A DNA stretch of 64,000 bases, taken from assembly GCA_030248215.1 (NCBI GenBank), contig JASANG010002520.1, forward strand, positions 248,001-312,000. The letters are read 5' to 3'. The position numbers and the translations under genes were made by a program. This DNA comes from Enoplolaimus lenunculus (Eukaryota; Nematoda; Enoplea; Enoplida; Thoracostomopsidae). Below the pieces are notes generated by a model. It had not been told where the DNA came from. It did not search any database and was given only the letters and a program-made list of their open reading frames with translations. Positions 40,959-51,934 of the stretch are shown one piece after another; position 1 is the stretch's first letter; each line of letters starts with the position of its first letter.

Positions 40959-43900
40959 CTACCGACGGTTGTTTTCAATACGGTTAATTTAAACTATAGG
41001 CTTATATTAAATTACTTACATCATTATTTAGCTGAATGATACTTATCTACACATTCACGACCGGAGCAGCCACCCCCCCATTCATCAGGTCCCACCTGTT
41101 TATCCCCGATTTGGACCCCTCACCCCCCAAAGCGAGAAGCCTAATAAGATTTTAAACAAAAAATTGAAAAATATTTTAATTATCGCAAGGACCGGGGTAT
41201 ACATATTTAAATAACGCAATTGGTACAGTTGAGTAACATTTTGAAACCGAAAAATTGCTAAAAACGGAATTTATATTTTGTCACAAATTTGAAATCAGTG
41301 ATTGCTTAAAAAGTTTATGATCTCGAGCCAAGACTGTTTAAGTAAACTATCGTTCAATAATTAAGTGATTAATGAGAACTCTGGTCGGCTTTACGGCCTG
41401 GAGCCAGAGTGGGCCATATTCAGACTGCAAGTCGCCCGGTCTCTGCTTTGGGCGCAGCGGTAGGCGTGGTGTGGTCCGGTTTGTGGTCCACCGTTGGACC
41501 GTGGACCACTTAGTGTATTTTGCGATCTGAATCACATCACTAGCAACTAGATTGGCTACCAATCAAATCGAAACAAAAAGGTATACTAGCGGGTTAGAAA
41601 TGAAAATTTTTGAAAAAACAATATGAATTATTTAAAATTGGCAATGATAGTGAAGTTGATAATTTAAATTGGCTTTAAACGTATACTTTCTGCCAAGTTT
41701 TTTTAAGTACGACCGCGTGCCGTATTCACCACACTTGTCTGGCTACCACATTTTTTTGAGATGTGTAATTTCAAACATAATTAACCCTTCCTCACATGAA
41801 TATTTTCAATGTCATATGAGATGGCACTTCCAGGTTTTAAGAATCGAACCCCCGTACCACGGGTGCGAGGCGTTTACGATGAGTACTGAGCTATTGGAGC
41901 TTGACGCTCGAGCCCGAGGGGGGTCTCACGTCTTGTGATAATTATGCACTGCAAATATTTGTTAGAATTGTTAAACACTGCACACAGTGTCTGTGTTGCT
42001 CATATATTCCTTGTATTTAGTTGCTCATAGTATACGCTATGAGTTAAAAGGTTATAGATACTAACTGAGAATTTTTCCATTAATGTTCAGAAATTTAAAA
42101 ACCGCCCAAGGGTATACGCTTATGGCCTGTGGTGCCGCAATCAACGCGATATCTTACTCGATTGGGCGTAGTTAAGCTGGACTATGCAGAAAATAAGCAT
42201 AATTTACACTTGAGGCCAAAACGTTTCTAATTGGCCAAATTTGTTCAACCCAAAACACACAGCCTTTAAAACCAGGGGCATAGCCAGGAATTCAGTTCGG
42301 GAGTGTATAACCTCGTGCTAATAGAAACTTTAGGCTCGACATAAAAGGTTATACTGAAGTCTGCTAAAAGTGCTTCTGTCTTACCCCCAGAAATTTCCCG
42401 AGAGGATATATCCCCTTTATCCTTGTACTCGTCTGTTTTACGACCCTCGACGATAAACGTTTGCAAACTAACCGCAGGCAAAGAATCCGTCCGCCGATAT
42501 CCGGATTGAGGTCTTGCTCCAGTTGTTATTGTTGCCGTTTCAGCTAACGGCATTCGTTCTTCATCATTTGCACCGGATGTGTCGGTGACCGTGGTACCAT
42601 TTGTCGGCCGGATATAAGCCCAATCTGGAGCAGTTCGAAACGCTGAATGACTACTTGAGCTTTCGGACATAATTTTGACTTCTGACTGACTTCGCGGTGT
42701 TTTGTGTGATTTTGAAGCGCGACTGAAATTTAAAGCCAATGTAAAGAACAGGGGCGGAACAGTATTATAATCATATTCCTAAGTTTATGCCTAAGCCTAA
42801 GCGTAAGAATGAGCATTATTCCTAAGCCTAATCCTAAGCCTAAGCCTAAGCCTATGCGTAAGAATGAGCATATTCCAAGCCTAAGCCTACGCCTAAGCCT
42901 AAGCTTATGCGTAAGAATTAGCATTATTCCTAAGCCTAAGCCTAAGCCTGCGCCTAAGCCTAAGCCAGGCAAAAATATTCTAAAGCTTAAGCTTACTCTA
43001 TTGCAGTCCCACAGAAAAACGTTCCTCCCCTGATTTTTACATGGGCCAAATTTAATTTAAATAAAAAACCTCACTAATCTGAGTTGGGTTGCATAGACAT
43101 GACTTAAGTTGACCTTTGACCAAAAGATCTAAATTTAACGATATTATTTTATTTCTAATAAACTCGCTATGTTTTGTGTAATTTTGGCGATAGTTTTGAA
43201 ACTCGACTGAAGTTAATAAATTTCTATCAAAACCTCATTAATTTGACTTGGGTTGCAGAGACACGAGTGAACTCGACCTTTGACACATGATATTTTTCGT
43301 GACTTTGCTCAAGATAAAAGATAGTTGTTTACTGAAACCTAACACAAACTTGGCAGAATTTTGATTTTAATAGCTAAAATCAGGCTTTAACCCATGGGTC
43401 AAAATTGCCTACACTGTAAATTACAGTGAGTTAATTTTAACTCAGAATGAGTTGAATCACTCAGACTGCGTTAGGACTATCAGAACTCAAAATTTTGAGT
43501 TGATTCAATTCAGTGAGTTAAAGTTTACTGTTATTAACTCAGAAATAACCAACTCGCTAGATGAATTGATTAATCAACTCATTGAAATCTACAGTGTACC
43601 TGGTTCCAACAGGAAGCCGGCACCATTTTTGGACCACAGGAATACTGAATATGTTGACCCAAAGCCACATTCCGTAGAACTCCTGTTACATCCTTCGTTG
43701 GCGTGGGGCCCGCCGCCTCCCCTTAAAAACTTCTTCAATGCTCCCAGTGAAGCTTAAACCTTACCGGTTATAACAAATCAGAATGAATGTTGTTAGCGAT
43801 GCAAAAACGCAAACACCGACTGCAGTTGCAATTGCAATTTTGGTCCAATGTTGAAGCATAAACTGCGATACTCGACTGCTTAAATCGTCACCTTCTTTCA

Positions 43901-44141
43901 CAAATCGAATCGTCGCATTGTACCCAGGGACGTAAGGGTACGAGTAGGCGCCTAGGGGTCGACTAGTGTTTCCCCCGGTGGGCGAATCACATGGCTGCTG
44001 TAGATACTGATTTGCAACTACCAATTCTGGGGGTAGGAATGCCCATGGCTCTGGGGGAGGCTTAATTGTAAACGAAGGCAGTTCAGGGCAGATACAAGAC
44101 TCGAATTCGGATGAAACACTTATGGAGCTGTGGTCTATCAT
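40216..44141 (-). CDS. Single-pass membrane protein gene, three exons, about 485 residues
   Basis: Exons 44141-43765, 42722-42385 and 40958-40216 (all minus). Donors are CCG/GTAAGG and GGG/GTAAGA. The phase-2 and phase-1 junctions both keep the frame, giving N-R-R-A-S-K after the helix and S-G-D-F-D at the second join. The product has an extracellular part of about 100 residues with two N-glycosylation sequons, one membrane helix (about 102-123), a basic stop-transfer stretch and a cytoplasmic tail of about 360 residues. The tail is rich in Ser, Thr, Arg and Tyr, with RRTDSLP and EPVYQTL as possible kinase or SH2 sites, and ends HDIV, a possible PDZ ligand. There is no signal peptide at the first Met, so either an upstream exon is missing or the helix is a signal anchor. 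Family not recognised; receptor or adhesion molecule is a guess. Introns hold families 1, 8 and 10. Confidence 0.75.
40970..41775. other. Intron sequence, otherwise unassigned
   Basis: Part of intron 2 of the minus-strand gene. 41480-41520 has a small foldback (GTGGTCCG..TGGTCCAC / GTGGACCAC). No extra exon could be supported. Confidence 0.4.
41781..42054 (-). mobile_element. Family-10 element in intron 2
   Basis: Minus orientation: TTAACCCTTCCTCACATGAA at one end, CTCATAGTATACGCTATGAG near the other. The tRNA-like core on the minus strand has TAGCTCAGTACTC and GGGGTTCGATTC, the best B box of the family. The 89-codon plus frame across it is a by-product. Confidence 0.92.
42385..42722 (-). 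CDS. Exon 2 of the membrane-protein gene
   Basis: 338 bases, entering in phase 2 after TTAAATTTCAG and leaving in phase 1 at GGG/GTAAGA. Encodes a Ser/Thr-rich tail segment with EERMPLAETAT and RRTDSLPAVS. A family-1 element ends only 11 bases upstream of it. Confidence 0.78.
42734..43047 (-). mobile_element. Family-1 MITE beside a splice acceptor, perfect 8-bp duplication
   Basis: AAATTTAA at 42726-42733 and 43048-43055. AGCCAATGTAAAGAACAGGG to TTTTTACATGGGCC. The long interior has three blocks of CCTAAG hexamers split by GCGTAAGAATGAGCAT. Gly/Leu-rich and Lys/Pro-rich frames here are hexamer by-products. Confidence 0.96.
43411..43598. mobile_element. Family-8 foldback MITE in intron 1
   Basis: ACACTGTAAATTACAGTGAG and TCATTGAAATCTACAGTGT are inverted ends; GAGTTNAATCACTCAG repeats inside. 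Confidence 0.85.
43765..44141 (-). CDS. Exon 1 (or first visible exon) with the membrane helix
   Basis: 125 codons plus 2 bases. Pro-rich ectodomain piece with NTS and NAT sequons and three Cys before the helix, then KIAIATAVGVCVFASLTTFI. The open frame begins at an ATG just inside a TTAT microsatellite. GATAG/ACC or CACAG/CTCC could instead be a splice acceptor from an exon further up. Confidence 0.72.
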
Positions 44142-44142
44142 T

Positions 44143-44180
44143 ACTTATTTATTATTTATTTATTTATTTATTTAATTAAT
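44143..44180. repeat. TTAT microsatellite
   Basis: (TTAT)n immediately upstream of the first visible exon of the membrane-protein gene. Confidence 0.9.
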
Positions 44181-44735
44181 TATATATTCATTTTGGAATT
44201 ATTTATCAATTGTTACCATGGTAACATTTTGGAACCTGGAATAAACACTATAAATGAGCAATGTGTCATCATTGGCCAACGGATGACTCAAACGAACAAC
44301 TCCTGTTTTAATTCAAACCGAGGGTAAACATAGCACAAGACCCATGACCAGCCAAAACGCATAGTAGCAAAATCTTTACTACTACTTGAAATAAACAAAA
44401 AACAAAATAACAAAATAACACAACAACAAAACATTGATTTTGCATTGAAAACTACTTGAAGTTTTGCCTGAAATATAATTTTTCCCGTTGAAATTCCAGA
44501 AAATTAACAAATTCTCTGTTCGTAGCAACCAAATTTAATCTCGTCATCACACATTGCGACCCCGTTTCTGACATCTTATTTAACCTTAAAACTGACCACC
44601 GTATAAGCAGGGGTTGGGCCAGTACAAGACGAATAGAATAATAAACTTGGACGAAATACCCGGAAGAACAATAAACACTTTTACAGGTTTTAGAATTAAC
44701 CTACTGAACCGGAAAATTGGTTTTTCTCAACCGGT
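44181..44735. other. Unassigned stretch, upstream of the minus-strand gene
   Basis: If the ATG at 44141 is the true start this is promoter; if not, intron. No signal peptide exon seen. Confidence 0.3.
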
Positions 44736-44737
44736 AC

Positions 44738-44806
44738 ACTCGCTATGATCGTTTACCGAACAGACGTTCCCGGGTTGAAATCCTGGCTACGCGCCTGCGG
44801 TCATAA
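44738..44806 (+). repeat. Possible tRNA-like segment
   Basis: CCCGGGTTGAAATCCTGG resembles a B box with its arm. The A box is not clear. Confidence 0.3.
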
Positions 44807-44949
44807 ACCATTTTAAGCTTAACATCATACCTACACACTTGTCATAAAGTGTGCTTGTGTGTACAACTTGTAGACTCACAAAACCCCTCCCACATCAAAA
44901 TTACCTTGGGCGTCTGAGGCTGCCAAGGGAGACGATGCAAGGTTGTTTT

Positions 44950-45010
44950 TGGTTTTGTTGTTGTTGTTCTTGTTGTTTTTGGTATTGTTTTGTTGTTGTT
45001 GTTGTTGTTA
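44950..45010. repeat. TTG microsatellite
   Basis: (TTG)n with TTTTGG interruptions. Confidence 0.9.
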
Positions 45011-45420
45011 AGTCATAGACATTTCAAAGATTTAATATCGAGTGACGTTTGGACATTGGAATCGAGATATTAGAAAATAACCAACTTTGATCGACCATAT
45101 CTCATACAGTTTTATCGTTATTTCAAGTTTCAGTGTGACTATATTTCTCGGCATGGTCGTAGCCACGATTTTCCTATTGTGTTAATCGTAAAAAACAGTC
45201 ACTACACAAACCACAACGCAACACGTGAGAAAATAAATTTTGGTAGCTATACCACTAAAGCAATGTCGGTTCAGAATAGAAAAGTACCAACAACTAGTGT
45301 GTGGGAATGAAACGCACAAGAGCTCATTTTTTCAATTTATTCAAAAGTAAAATTTTTTAAAACCATTGCTGGGCCACGGGCCCCTTGGCCCTCTCACCTG
45401 GGTGCGTCCTAAGCCCTTAA
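45011..45420. other. Unassigned stretch
   Basis: Nothing recognised. Confidence 0.35.
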
Positions 45421-45427
45421 CAGAAAC

Positions 45428-45569
45428 GACCCATGTTGCTTTGAAGGCGACTCTTTTTTTCGCCCAACTATAACCGAGTAAGCTTATGTTTTAGACTAGT
45501 GTTTTCCTCAGGCTTTAGACTTAGAAATATGCTTATACTACTGTTACGCCATTTAAAGTGTCATGGGCC
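45428..45569 (+). mobile_element. Family-1 MITE (TTACTTTAA-type ends)
   Basis: GACCCATGTTGCTTTGAAGG to CATTTAAAGTGTCATGGGCC. Shares CCGAGTAAGCTTATGTTTTA; almost no hexamers. Confidence 0.82.
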
Positions 45570-45921
45570 AAAGGGTGTTCCCACGAGGGGCACTGGGGGG
45601 TCGTGCCCTCAAAGTTTTGCTGGTGCCCACAAAATAGACTTGGTCTAAAAGTGAACAATCTTGGATTGCCCTTGTAGTGGACCCCCAAAAACATTCGGTG
45701 CACCCCAAATATAATTTTCTGCGGACGCCTCAGCATTGACCAGAGAAACAATTTACGTATTCCTAAGCCAAGTTTCTGGAAACCCCTCTGTCTAGGGACG
45801 TAAATTTCAGATCAACTAAATGGCCCCCGTCAAATATAGAAACCTGTCTACCATGAGGCCGGGGGATTGGTAAACTTGAGCTTTACCCAATTTTGTTTTA
45901 ACCCAACAGTTTCCTATTAAT

Positions 45922-46051
45922 GTTGGCTCAGGAGGCTCAGCATCCCCCCAAGAAAATTTTCTGCCTTGGTCGTAAGTCATCGAAACCCCTCTTGTACGCC
46001 TCTCCTGAAAAATGTTTAGCCCTCTTAGAAAGGTGAGCTGGCTACGGTCCT
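45922..46051 (-). mobile_element. Family-2 MITE
   Basis: GGAGGCTCAGCATCCCCCCA, AAGAAAATTTTCTGCCTTGG, TTTAGCCCTC and GAGCTGGCTACGGTCC; the left end is lost. Confidence 0.75.
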
Positions 46052-46317
46052 GCCATGAATAGAGCACAAGTTAAACTGGAAACTCTATTACGCCTGCACT
46101 ACCGCCAGAATTCAAGGCACGTAACCTAATTTTGGGTCAGCTGAAAGTATTAAGCTTAGCCAGCCCACATTATCAGCCAGCAGCATATACCGGGGGTGCA
46201 TGGGTGTTATGTTCCCCCGAATCTATTGGAAAGATAAAAATAAGGACTATTGCAAACTTTACATTTAACCAATCGCATTTTAATTGTAAACAAAATTTTT
46301 CTCGCTCCTAACACTCA

Positions 46318-46481
46318 GGCCCGTAGCCAGCTCACCTTGCTAAGGGGGGCTAAAAAATTTTCAGGAGGCGCATTCAAGGATTTTCAATGAGTTACAAGCC
46401 AGGTTGGAAATTTTCTTGGGTGGCCAAAATCGTTCCAGGGGTGGAGGCTGAGTCTCCACTGACCCCCGATGGCTACGGGCC
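46318..46481 (+). mobile_element. Family-2 MITE, well kept
   Basis: GGCCCGTAGCCAGCTCACC to GATGGCTACGGGCC. Lies 270 bases from the preceding inverse copy. Confidence 0.92.
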
Positions 46482-47650
46482 AGGCTACACGGTTTCAAAC
46501 TAATCCTCACATTAAGTTATATGCCTTTTCGAAACGAAACCCTTTCGGTTCGACTGTCGTCATCGCATGCATTCTCTAAGGATAGACTGATAACTTCCGG
46601 GTTCCATAATTGGGCTCTGGGTGGAAAATTAGATTTGACCAGTTGGAAATAGAAGCGACTATTACTACGGCATGGTTAACATTGTATGCGGTTAGCTAGT
46701 GGATAATGGTCCCTAGGCACCTTCTGTTTCATAGCCCGCATTCTCGAATATTGACCAGGTCGTGGCGATGCAAAGGGGAGCGAAACAGACCGCGAGCATT
46801 AGATACAATACTATTTTATCTTCGACCAACATTAACCCCCCGTTGCAAACAATTACCAATGCTTAGAAGTCATACTAAACTTAGCATGACACCCCCTGAA
46901 ACCGTTTTGGTCATTCGTAGGCGGTTGAGCTGGCTACTGACCTGTAATACTTTTGGGTCATCTACGTTATACTGTCTTCGCTACGGTAAAAAATTGTCCC
47001 CACGTACGAGCCCCTAGTCTGTAGTTTTATTGTTTCCAATTTTACATGTCCAAATGTCACTCATATCCTGTGTAGGCCCTGCTGACAACTCGCACTCTCT
47101 CTAAACGACTTATGCTTGGTCCCGTTGCCGTCCATACCCATGCTGAATTGTCAATACGTTGTTTAAAGGACAACTGTTTTGTCCAGATTCTGTCAGAAGG
47201 AACTCAGCTTTTTCATAACACAAAGTTTGTCGAACGGAACTTTGCTTTGCAATTATACAGGGTCTGTTCGAAGGAACTCGAATTGTCAGAGACTGCGTCC
47301 AGACAGTACCTACATTGTCCTTAGTCCCTTTGAAGAACCTGCTGCCAAAACCCACTACCTAATTTACATCTTCTGTGAAGTCCTTATAGCCTATGAACAT
47401 TGTCGTTTTGTCTCGCCCTCAAAAACCATGTGTGTGAACAATGTTTTACAGTAGCGTAGACAGTATTACGTGGATGACCCATTATCATAGAACCAAAAAT
47501 TCACGCTGAACACCTAGTGCCCGTGCATAGGGCAAATTATAAAAAAAGTCGTAATTCACTCTATGTTAGGCTAAGTTTCAAGATTTATACCTACATTCGG
47601 GCGTCAATCCACGCCTTACGATTGGTCAGTTTCCTTCGTGGGTCATACCA
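46482..47650. other. Unassigned stretch with short open frames
   Basis: Frames of 103 codons (46706-47017 +) and 91 codons (47179-47454 +) are the longest. The second has Cys and N-glycosylation sequons but no signal peptide or splice context. A local duplication (CTGTCAGAAGGAACTC near 47188, CTGTTCGAAGGAACTC near 47264) lies in the same place. I would not call a gene. Confidence 0.35.
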
Positions 47651-47655
47651 GTAAT

Positions 47656-47811
47656 GGCCTATGGTACTTTTAGGGTCGTCTCGGTTTCTTATGGGTCTGT
47701 AAAAGAGTATGCTTTCATTCTAGACTACAATTGTTTGTTTAGGCTTAGGCTTAGGCTTAGGCTTAGGAACACGCTTATTCTACTGTTACGGCGCTAAAAG
47801 TAACAATGGCC
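47656..47811 (+). mobile_element. Family-1 MITE (TTACTTTAA-type ends)
   Basis: GGCCTATGGTACTTTTAGGG to CTAAAAGTAACAATGGCC. Flanks CCAGTAAT / TCAGAAAT (6 of 8). A run of four TTAGGC. Confidence 0.88.
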
Positions 47812-47814
47812 TCA

Positions 47815-48130
47815 GAAATAATACTATTTACAGTTTACATCGAATCAAAACCTAATCCTAAATTTAACCTAAACCTAAAAGTATAATAATGAGAACTGCG
47901 TTATAGTGAATTATTTTTGTTTGGAGTCAAGTAGTTTTCGTTAATGCTGAGTGGTCCAAATTAGCCAAATGCCCGTAGCCAGAGGTTAACATAACAGGTT
48001 GATGGAAAACAAAGGAGATTCGGCTACTTCACATGGCTTATGAGTGAGGCTAAGCCTGGAGGACAACATTTTACCTGAACTCGCCCTGGTACTCCTGTAA
48101 TCATGTCCCGGAGCCATATACCGATTAGAA
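47815..48130. other. Unassigned stretch
   Basis: Nothing recognised. Confidence 0.35.
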
Positions 48131-48132
48131 CA

Positions 48133-48283
48133 TTAGGGCGGTGCTATACATATTTCCGTCACTGTCTGTTACCATACGGTATCTGGCGTGAATAATTCGT
48201 CTACGATACCGTACGGTGACGGACGATGATGGACGGTGCCGGACGTCATCACCTGATGTCATTAAGGGAATAGCGCCATCCGT
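48133..48283. mobile_element. Family-3 MITE
   Basis: TTAGGGCGGTGCTATAC to AATAGCGCCATCCGTAA; core ACCGTACGGTGACGGACG. Confidence 0.9.
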
Positions 48284-48284
48284 A

Positions 48285-48885
48285 ATGGTTCATTTTTTCA
48301 ATTTGTTTATTGAGTAAAACGGTAAATAACAGTTTGAATAAAAACTTCACCAGATAGTTCATAGCTTACAGCTAACGAATGCAACAATTTCTAACAAAAT
48401 ATTACTAATAATCAGAAAAAATAGTTTCAAAATTGACGTAAATTGTGTTATTGTTAAAATTCAAAATTTAACCCCACAATCAGACGTTCTTATTGGAATG
48501 AACAGGGGTGTAGTTTGTCAGAGCAAAGAAATTTTTTTTAAAATAATATTTTTTTAATTCAGTTGAAACAAATTTTGAACACGTGGGGGGGCGGTCGTAA
48601 AGGTTGTCACAGAGGGAGCGGGTGCCTTCAGCCCCATTCCGGAGTTATGCGCTTGTTAAAACTGCAAGTCGACAATTTTACTGCAATTTTTAATGACAAC
48701 CTGCTGGAGTCAGGGAGGACTGATGGTGGATTTTTGGGCCGGGGATTCAATGTTGGGTTCATAATTTCAAAAAACGACCAAAATATTGATTTTCAACATA
48801 AAACTGGCAAACATTAACGATAATTTAATAAATTGTCTTACCTTAATAGAAAAAATACAAGTGCGGTCTTCCGGTGGACTGTAGT
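48285..48885. other. Unassigned stretch
   Basis: The 84-codon frame at 48563-48817 is unsupported; nothing else. Confidence 0.35.
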
Positions 48886-48892
48886 TAAAGCT

Positions 48893-49039
48893 TGGCCAGG
48901 GGGGCTTAGTCACTTCCCCGGAAATACGTTGGACCCCCTAGAAAATTTTCAATCTTGTTTGTAGGTCATCGATAACTCTTGTTTACCCCTCTTGAAAAAG
49001 TTTTAGCCTCCCCCAGCAAGGTGAGCTGGCTACAGGACC
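48893..49039 (-). mobile_element. Family-2 MITE
   Basis: TGGCCAGGGGGGCTTAG at the left, CCCTAGAAAATTTTCAATCT inside, GTGAGCTGGCTACAGGACC at the right. Confidence 0.82.
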
Positions 49040-49445
49040 TATCTCCCGGTCTCTGTCCACGTTGATGCGCTTGTGTTTTGAATTGTCAAAAAATAGCGAT
49101 TTTATTGCATTTGTGTAATCGCAACAATATTTGCTATATGCATGCATTTGTGCGCTAAAATAGAACAACAAAATTGCACACCAAACTGCAGTACTACAAA
49201 ACTGCACAATAATTGCAAGTGGAAATGGGAAGAAAATTTGCACAATGGAATTGCAATTTTGATTGCAAAACAGAAATTTAACTTCATGATGCATATTTTA
49301 TAGAGTTCAAGATTGATTTTGAATAAAAATTTTGATAGCTGATAATATTAAGAATTGTTTATCTATAAATAAAGGTAAATGCAATCGTTTTTTGTGCTTA
49401 ACTTTAGGCATAAGCGTTCAGATGTATGTAAACTAACAACTATAC
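49040..49445. other. Unassigned stretch with TTGCA-rich debris
   Basis: 49080-49280 repeats words like AATTGCAC and TTGCAATTTT, as in family-6 interiors, so the Cys-rich minus frames there are not trusted. Confidence 0.35.
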
Positions 49446-49449
49446 TCTA

Positions 49450-49670
49450 AAGCCCTATTCACACGTGCAAGTTTTTGTTGCGAGAACTTGCAGCAGGAAA
49501 TTGCACGTAGAACTTGCATTTTTTCATCAGCCAATGAGAACGTGGCTGCAATAAATTCAGTGAAATTGAACGGTTCTTCACACATGTGAACTTTCTCGAC
49601 AAAACTTGCAAGTGCAAATTGCACCTGGGAGTTCTCGCAGCAAAAACTTGCACGTCTGAATAGGGCATTA
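49450..49670. mobile_element. Family-6 MITE, well kept
   Basis: About 220 bp; AGCCCTATTCACACGTGCAA and CTTGCACGTCTGAATAGGGC. Long inner pairing around GTTGCGAGAACT / AGTTCTCGCAGC. Confidence 0.95.
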
Positions 49671-49805
49671 ATAACATTTTATCACCAGTTAGCAATAAGT
49701 TTTTAAACTAGTGAATAGATTGCAGGCGCTTAAAAGACAACCGACCTTGAACCAAAACGAGATAGAATAAAATGTAACATTACGCGGCTTCAATATTATG
49801 AAACC

Positions 49806-49970
49806 GGGCAGTAGCCAAGTGTTGTGGGGGCTCAGCAACCCACCCCCCGGAAAATACTTTGGCCTCCAATAGAAAATTTTCAACATTGCTTGTAGCTTAT
49901 TGAAAACCCTTGAATGCTCTTCCTGAAACATTTTCATCTCTCTTTATTAAGGTGACCTGGCTACGAGCCT
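49806..49970 (-). mobile_element. Family-2 MITE
   Basis: GGGCAGTAGCC to CCTGGCTACGAGCC with the usual CTAGAAAATTTTCAA-like block. Confidence 0.85.
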
Positions 49971-50234
49971 GTATGAAACCTGTTTGCTGTCGAACCTGGG
50001 AGCAGTTTTAAAATGTATCCGAAAATTAAAACAAAACGACCAGTTGAAATGAGACTAATTGTTTCAATTGTTGCGGTAAAGCACTAAAAACTCCCAAGGG
50101 TACAATTTAAATTTCAAAAATGAACAAGGACACAATATTTTAGGACTGATTATAAATTTTAAAAAAATTACCTCGCTACTTAACACCGAAATTCAAGGTT
50201 ACTCATAGACACAATTCAAAATGGGTGCCAGCCA

Positions 50235-50389
50235 GGCCCGTAGCAATGTCACCCTGATTTTGGGGCTGAACATTTTTCAGAAGAAGCGTACAAGGGTTTC
50301 AATGACGTATAAGTAAGGTTGATTTTCTAGGGGGGGTCAAAAACTTTCCACGGGGGATGAGCCCACATGTCCCACTCTGGCTACGGCCC
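50235..50389 (+). mobile_element. Family-2 MITE
   Basis: GGCCCGTAGCAATGTCACC to CTCTGGCTACGGCCC. Confidence 0.87.
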
Positions 50390-50475
50390 GGTGCCGAATG
50401 ACCTTATGTTGAACCACGGTAGTAAAATCGAAATATCTGGGTTTTTAAAATATTACAACAAGCCTGCCAAATTGG

Positions 50476-50622
50476 AACAATATGTATAAGCCTAAGCCTA
50501 AGCGTAAGGATAAGCCTATACCAAAACCTAAACAGGATTAAGCAAAAAATAGTCTAAAGCTTAAGCTTACTCAATAGCAGTGTCACGGAGTAACGGCCCT
50601 GATCCTGATCTATACACGGGTG
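50476..50622 (-). mobile_element. Family-1 MITE, left end eroded
   Basis: TATAAGCCTAAGCCTAAGCG, AGTCTAAAGCTTAAGCTTAC, TGATCTATACACGGG. Confidence 0.8.
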
Positions 50623-50710
50623 CAAAATTGTATAGTTTTTATCATTTTTCAAATATCATATCTAAGAGTCAATATTGGTTCCTTGTATAAGCTTCAGATA
50701 TACATCTATG

Positions 50711-50895
50711 GGCCAATGTTACTTTAAGGGGCGTAACAGTGCATTAAGCGTATTCCTAAGTCTAAGCCTAAGCCTAAGCGTTGCAAAAGCGTAAGCCTAA
50801 GCCTAAGCCTAAGCAAAAAAATGTAATCTAGAATCTAAGCTTACGGTTTTATGGACCCACCAGAAACCGGGACGCGCCTTAACGCAACATGGGCC
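50711..50895 (-). mobile_element. Family-1 MITE (TTACTTTAA-type ends), 8-bp duplication
   Basis: Flanks CATCTATG / CATATATG (7 of 8). GGCCAATGTTACTTTAAGGG to AACGCAACATGGGCC. Confidence 0.92.
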
Positions 50896-50956
50896 CATAT
50901 ATGCATACCTTAGAACGCTTTTGTACAACATATTTAAAATGGGTTAAATACGTCAG

Positions 50957-51125
50957 CACCGCAACAACGGTTTGTTCCTGCAACACAAATGTTAAACACA
51001 AAACAGAAATTGCAAAAAAATCAAACTGCAATTTTGTTTATTGCGATGAAATTTTGAAAAATGAACTTTCAAATTTTTGTTCTCAAGCGTTGGAACCAAA
51101 CCAAACGCTATCGAAAGGTCCAAAG
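50957..51125 (+). CDS. Tentative exon of a cysteine-rich protein
   Basis: Open between ACGTCAG (possible acceptor) and CCAAAG/GTACAA (possible donor, phase 0). About 56 residues with five Cys, many Lys and one NQT sequon. The composition is unlike that of repeat frames nearby. The donor phase fits the exon proposed at 53453. The acceptor has little pyrimidine tract. No family recognised. A decayed or chance frame remains possible. Confidence 0.35.
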
Positions 51126-51174
51126 GTACAAATCGTAAACATTCAGGCTTTTATAGCCAGCACAACACGCTTGG

Positions 51175-51275
51175 GGGGAAGCCTTTGATTTCACACAACA
51201 TTGGGATAAACTTTTCCTTGGGGGATGCAAAATTTTTTCTTAGGGGGTAAGCCCCAAGGCTCCACTTTGGTTACG
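51175..51275 (+). mobile_element. Family-2 scrap
   Basis: TTTCCTTGGGGGATGCAAAA, TAGGGGGTAAGCCCC and TTGGTTACG parallel the right half of family 2. Confidence 0.5.
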
Positions 51276-51458
51276 TACTCTGTTTAAGCCGGATATATGT
51301 GAATAGTATTAATATATAATAACATGTGTGTGACTATAGGTTTATCGGAATTTCCTATACCGGAACCGTATAGAACGATGTTAGCCAACATGACATAATA
51401 TGTTATATATGTATATATATCAATTGTTTGAGGTAATTTTTTGAAATTACACTACTAC

Positions 51459-51840
51459 CAAGGTGCAACCGGAATTCCGGTTCCATTGAAGAAATCCGGT
51501 ATTTTTAACTATTCGGCTCCGGTAACAAATCCGGCATTTTTTCACCGGACTTTTCCAGTATTTTTGGTATTGAAAATGGCATTTTATTCTAACTTACTTT
51601 TCTATAAGATTGCCGAGTGTGTATTGCCAAAATGTTCAATTTGTACCATACCTCATAATTGATCATTCGTTTCCACCTACTGCATTTGGTTCAGAATTTT
51701 GGCATTCGAAATGGAGTGTTAACAGCATTAAAAGCGCTAAAATAGCGTTAAAAATGAATTTTTCGGTAACAAGTATTTTTTGTGTTCTGGTTCCGGCTAC
51801 GGTTCCAGTACCGGGATTTTATAATGCCGGTTGCACACTG
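51459..51840. mobile_element. Family-9 MITE, diverged
   Basis: CAAGGTGCAACCGGAATTCC to ATGCCGGTTGCACACTG; CCGGTTCCGGCTACGG words inside. No duplication left. Frames at 51441-51662 and the first half of 51610-52023 are by-products. Confidence 0.85.
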
Positions 51841-51859
51841 ATCATAGAACCCAGGTCTG

Positions 51860-51934
51860 AAAACTACAAACGTGAATACAAAAACTACAACTGTAACTCA
51901 GATTTCAGTGATAAACTCTACACAATAAACCAGG
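51860..51934 (+). CDS. Very tentative exon
   Basis: Open, Tyr/Asn-rich, ending AACCAG/GTAAAA, a good donor. The upstream AACCCAG acceptor sits next to a transposon end and is weak. Confidence 0.15.

Noticed and set aside
42730-43033. Gly/Leu- and Lys/Pro-rich small proteins
   Set aside because: They translate the TTAGGC hexamers of a family-1 element. The same peptides appear at 18113-18355, 19285-19485 and 20170-20541 for the same reason.
46706-47454. Secreted protein with N-glycosylation sequons
   Set aside because: No signal peptide or splice signals, competing frames on both strands and a local duplication in the DNA.
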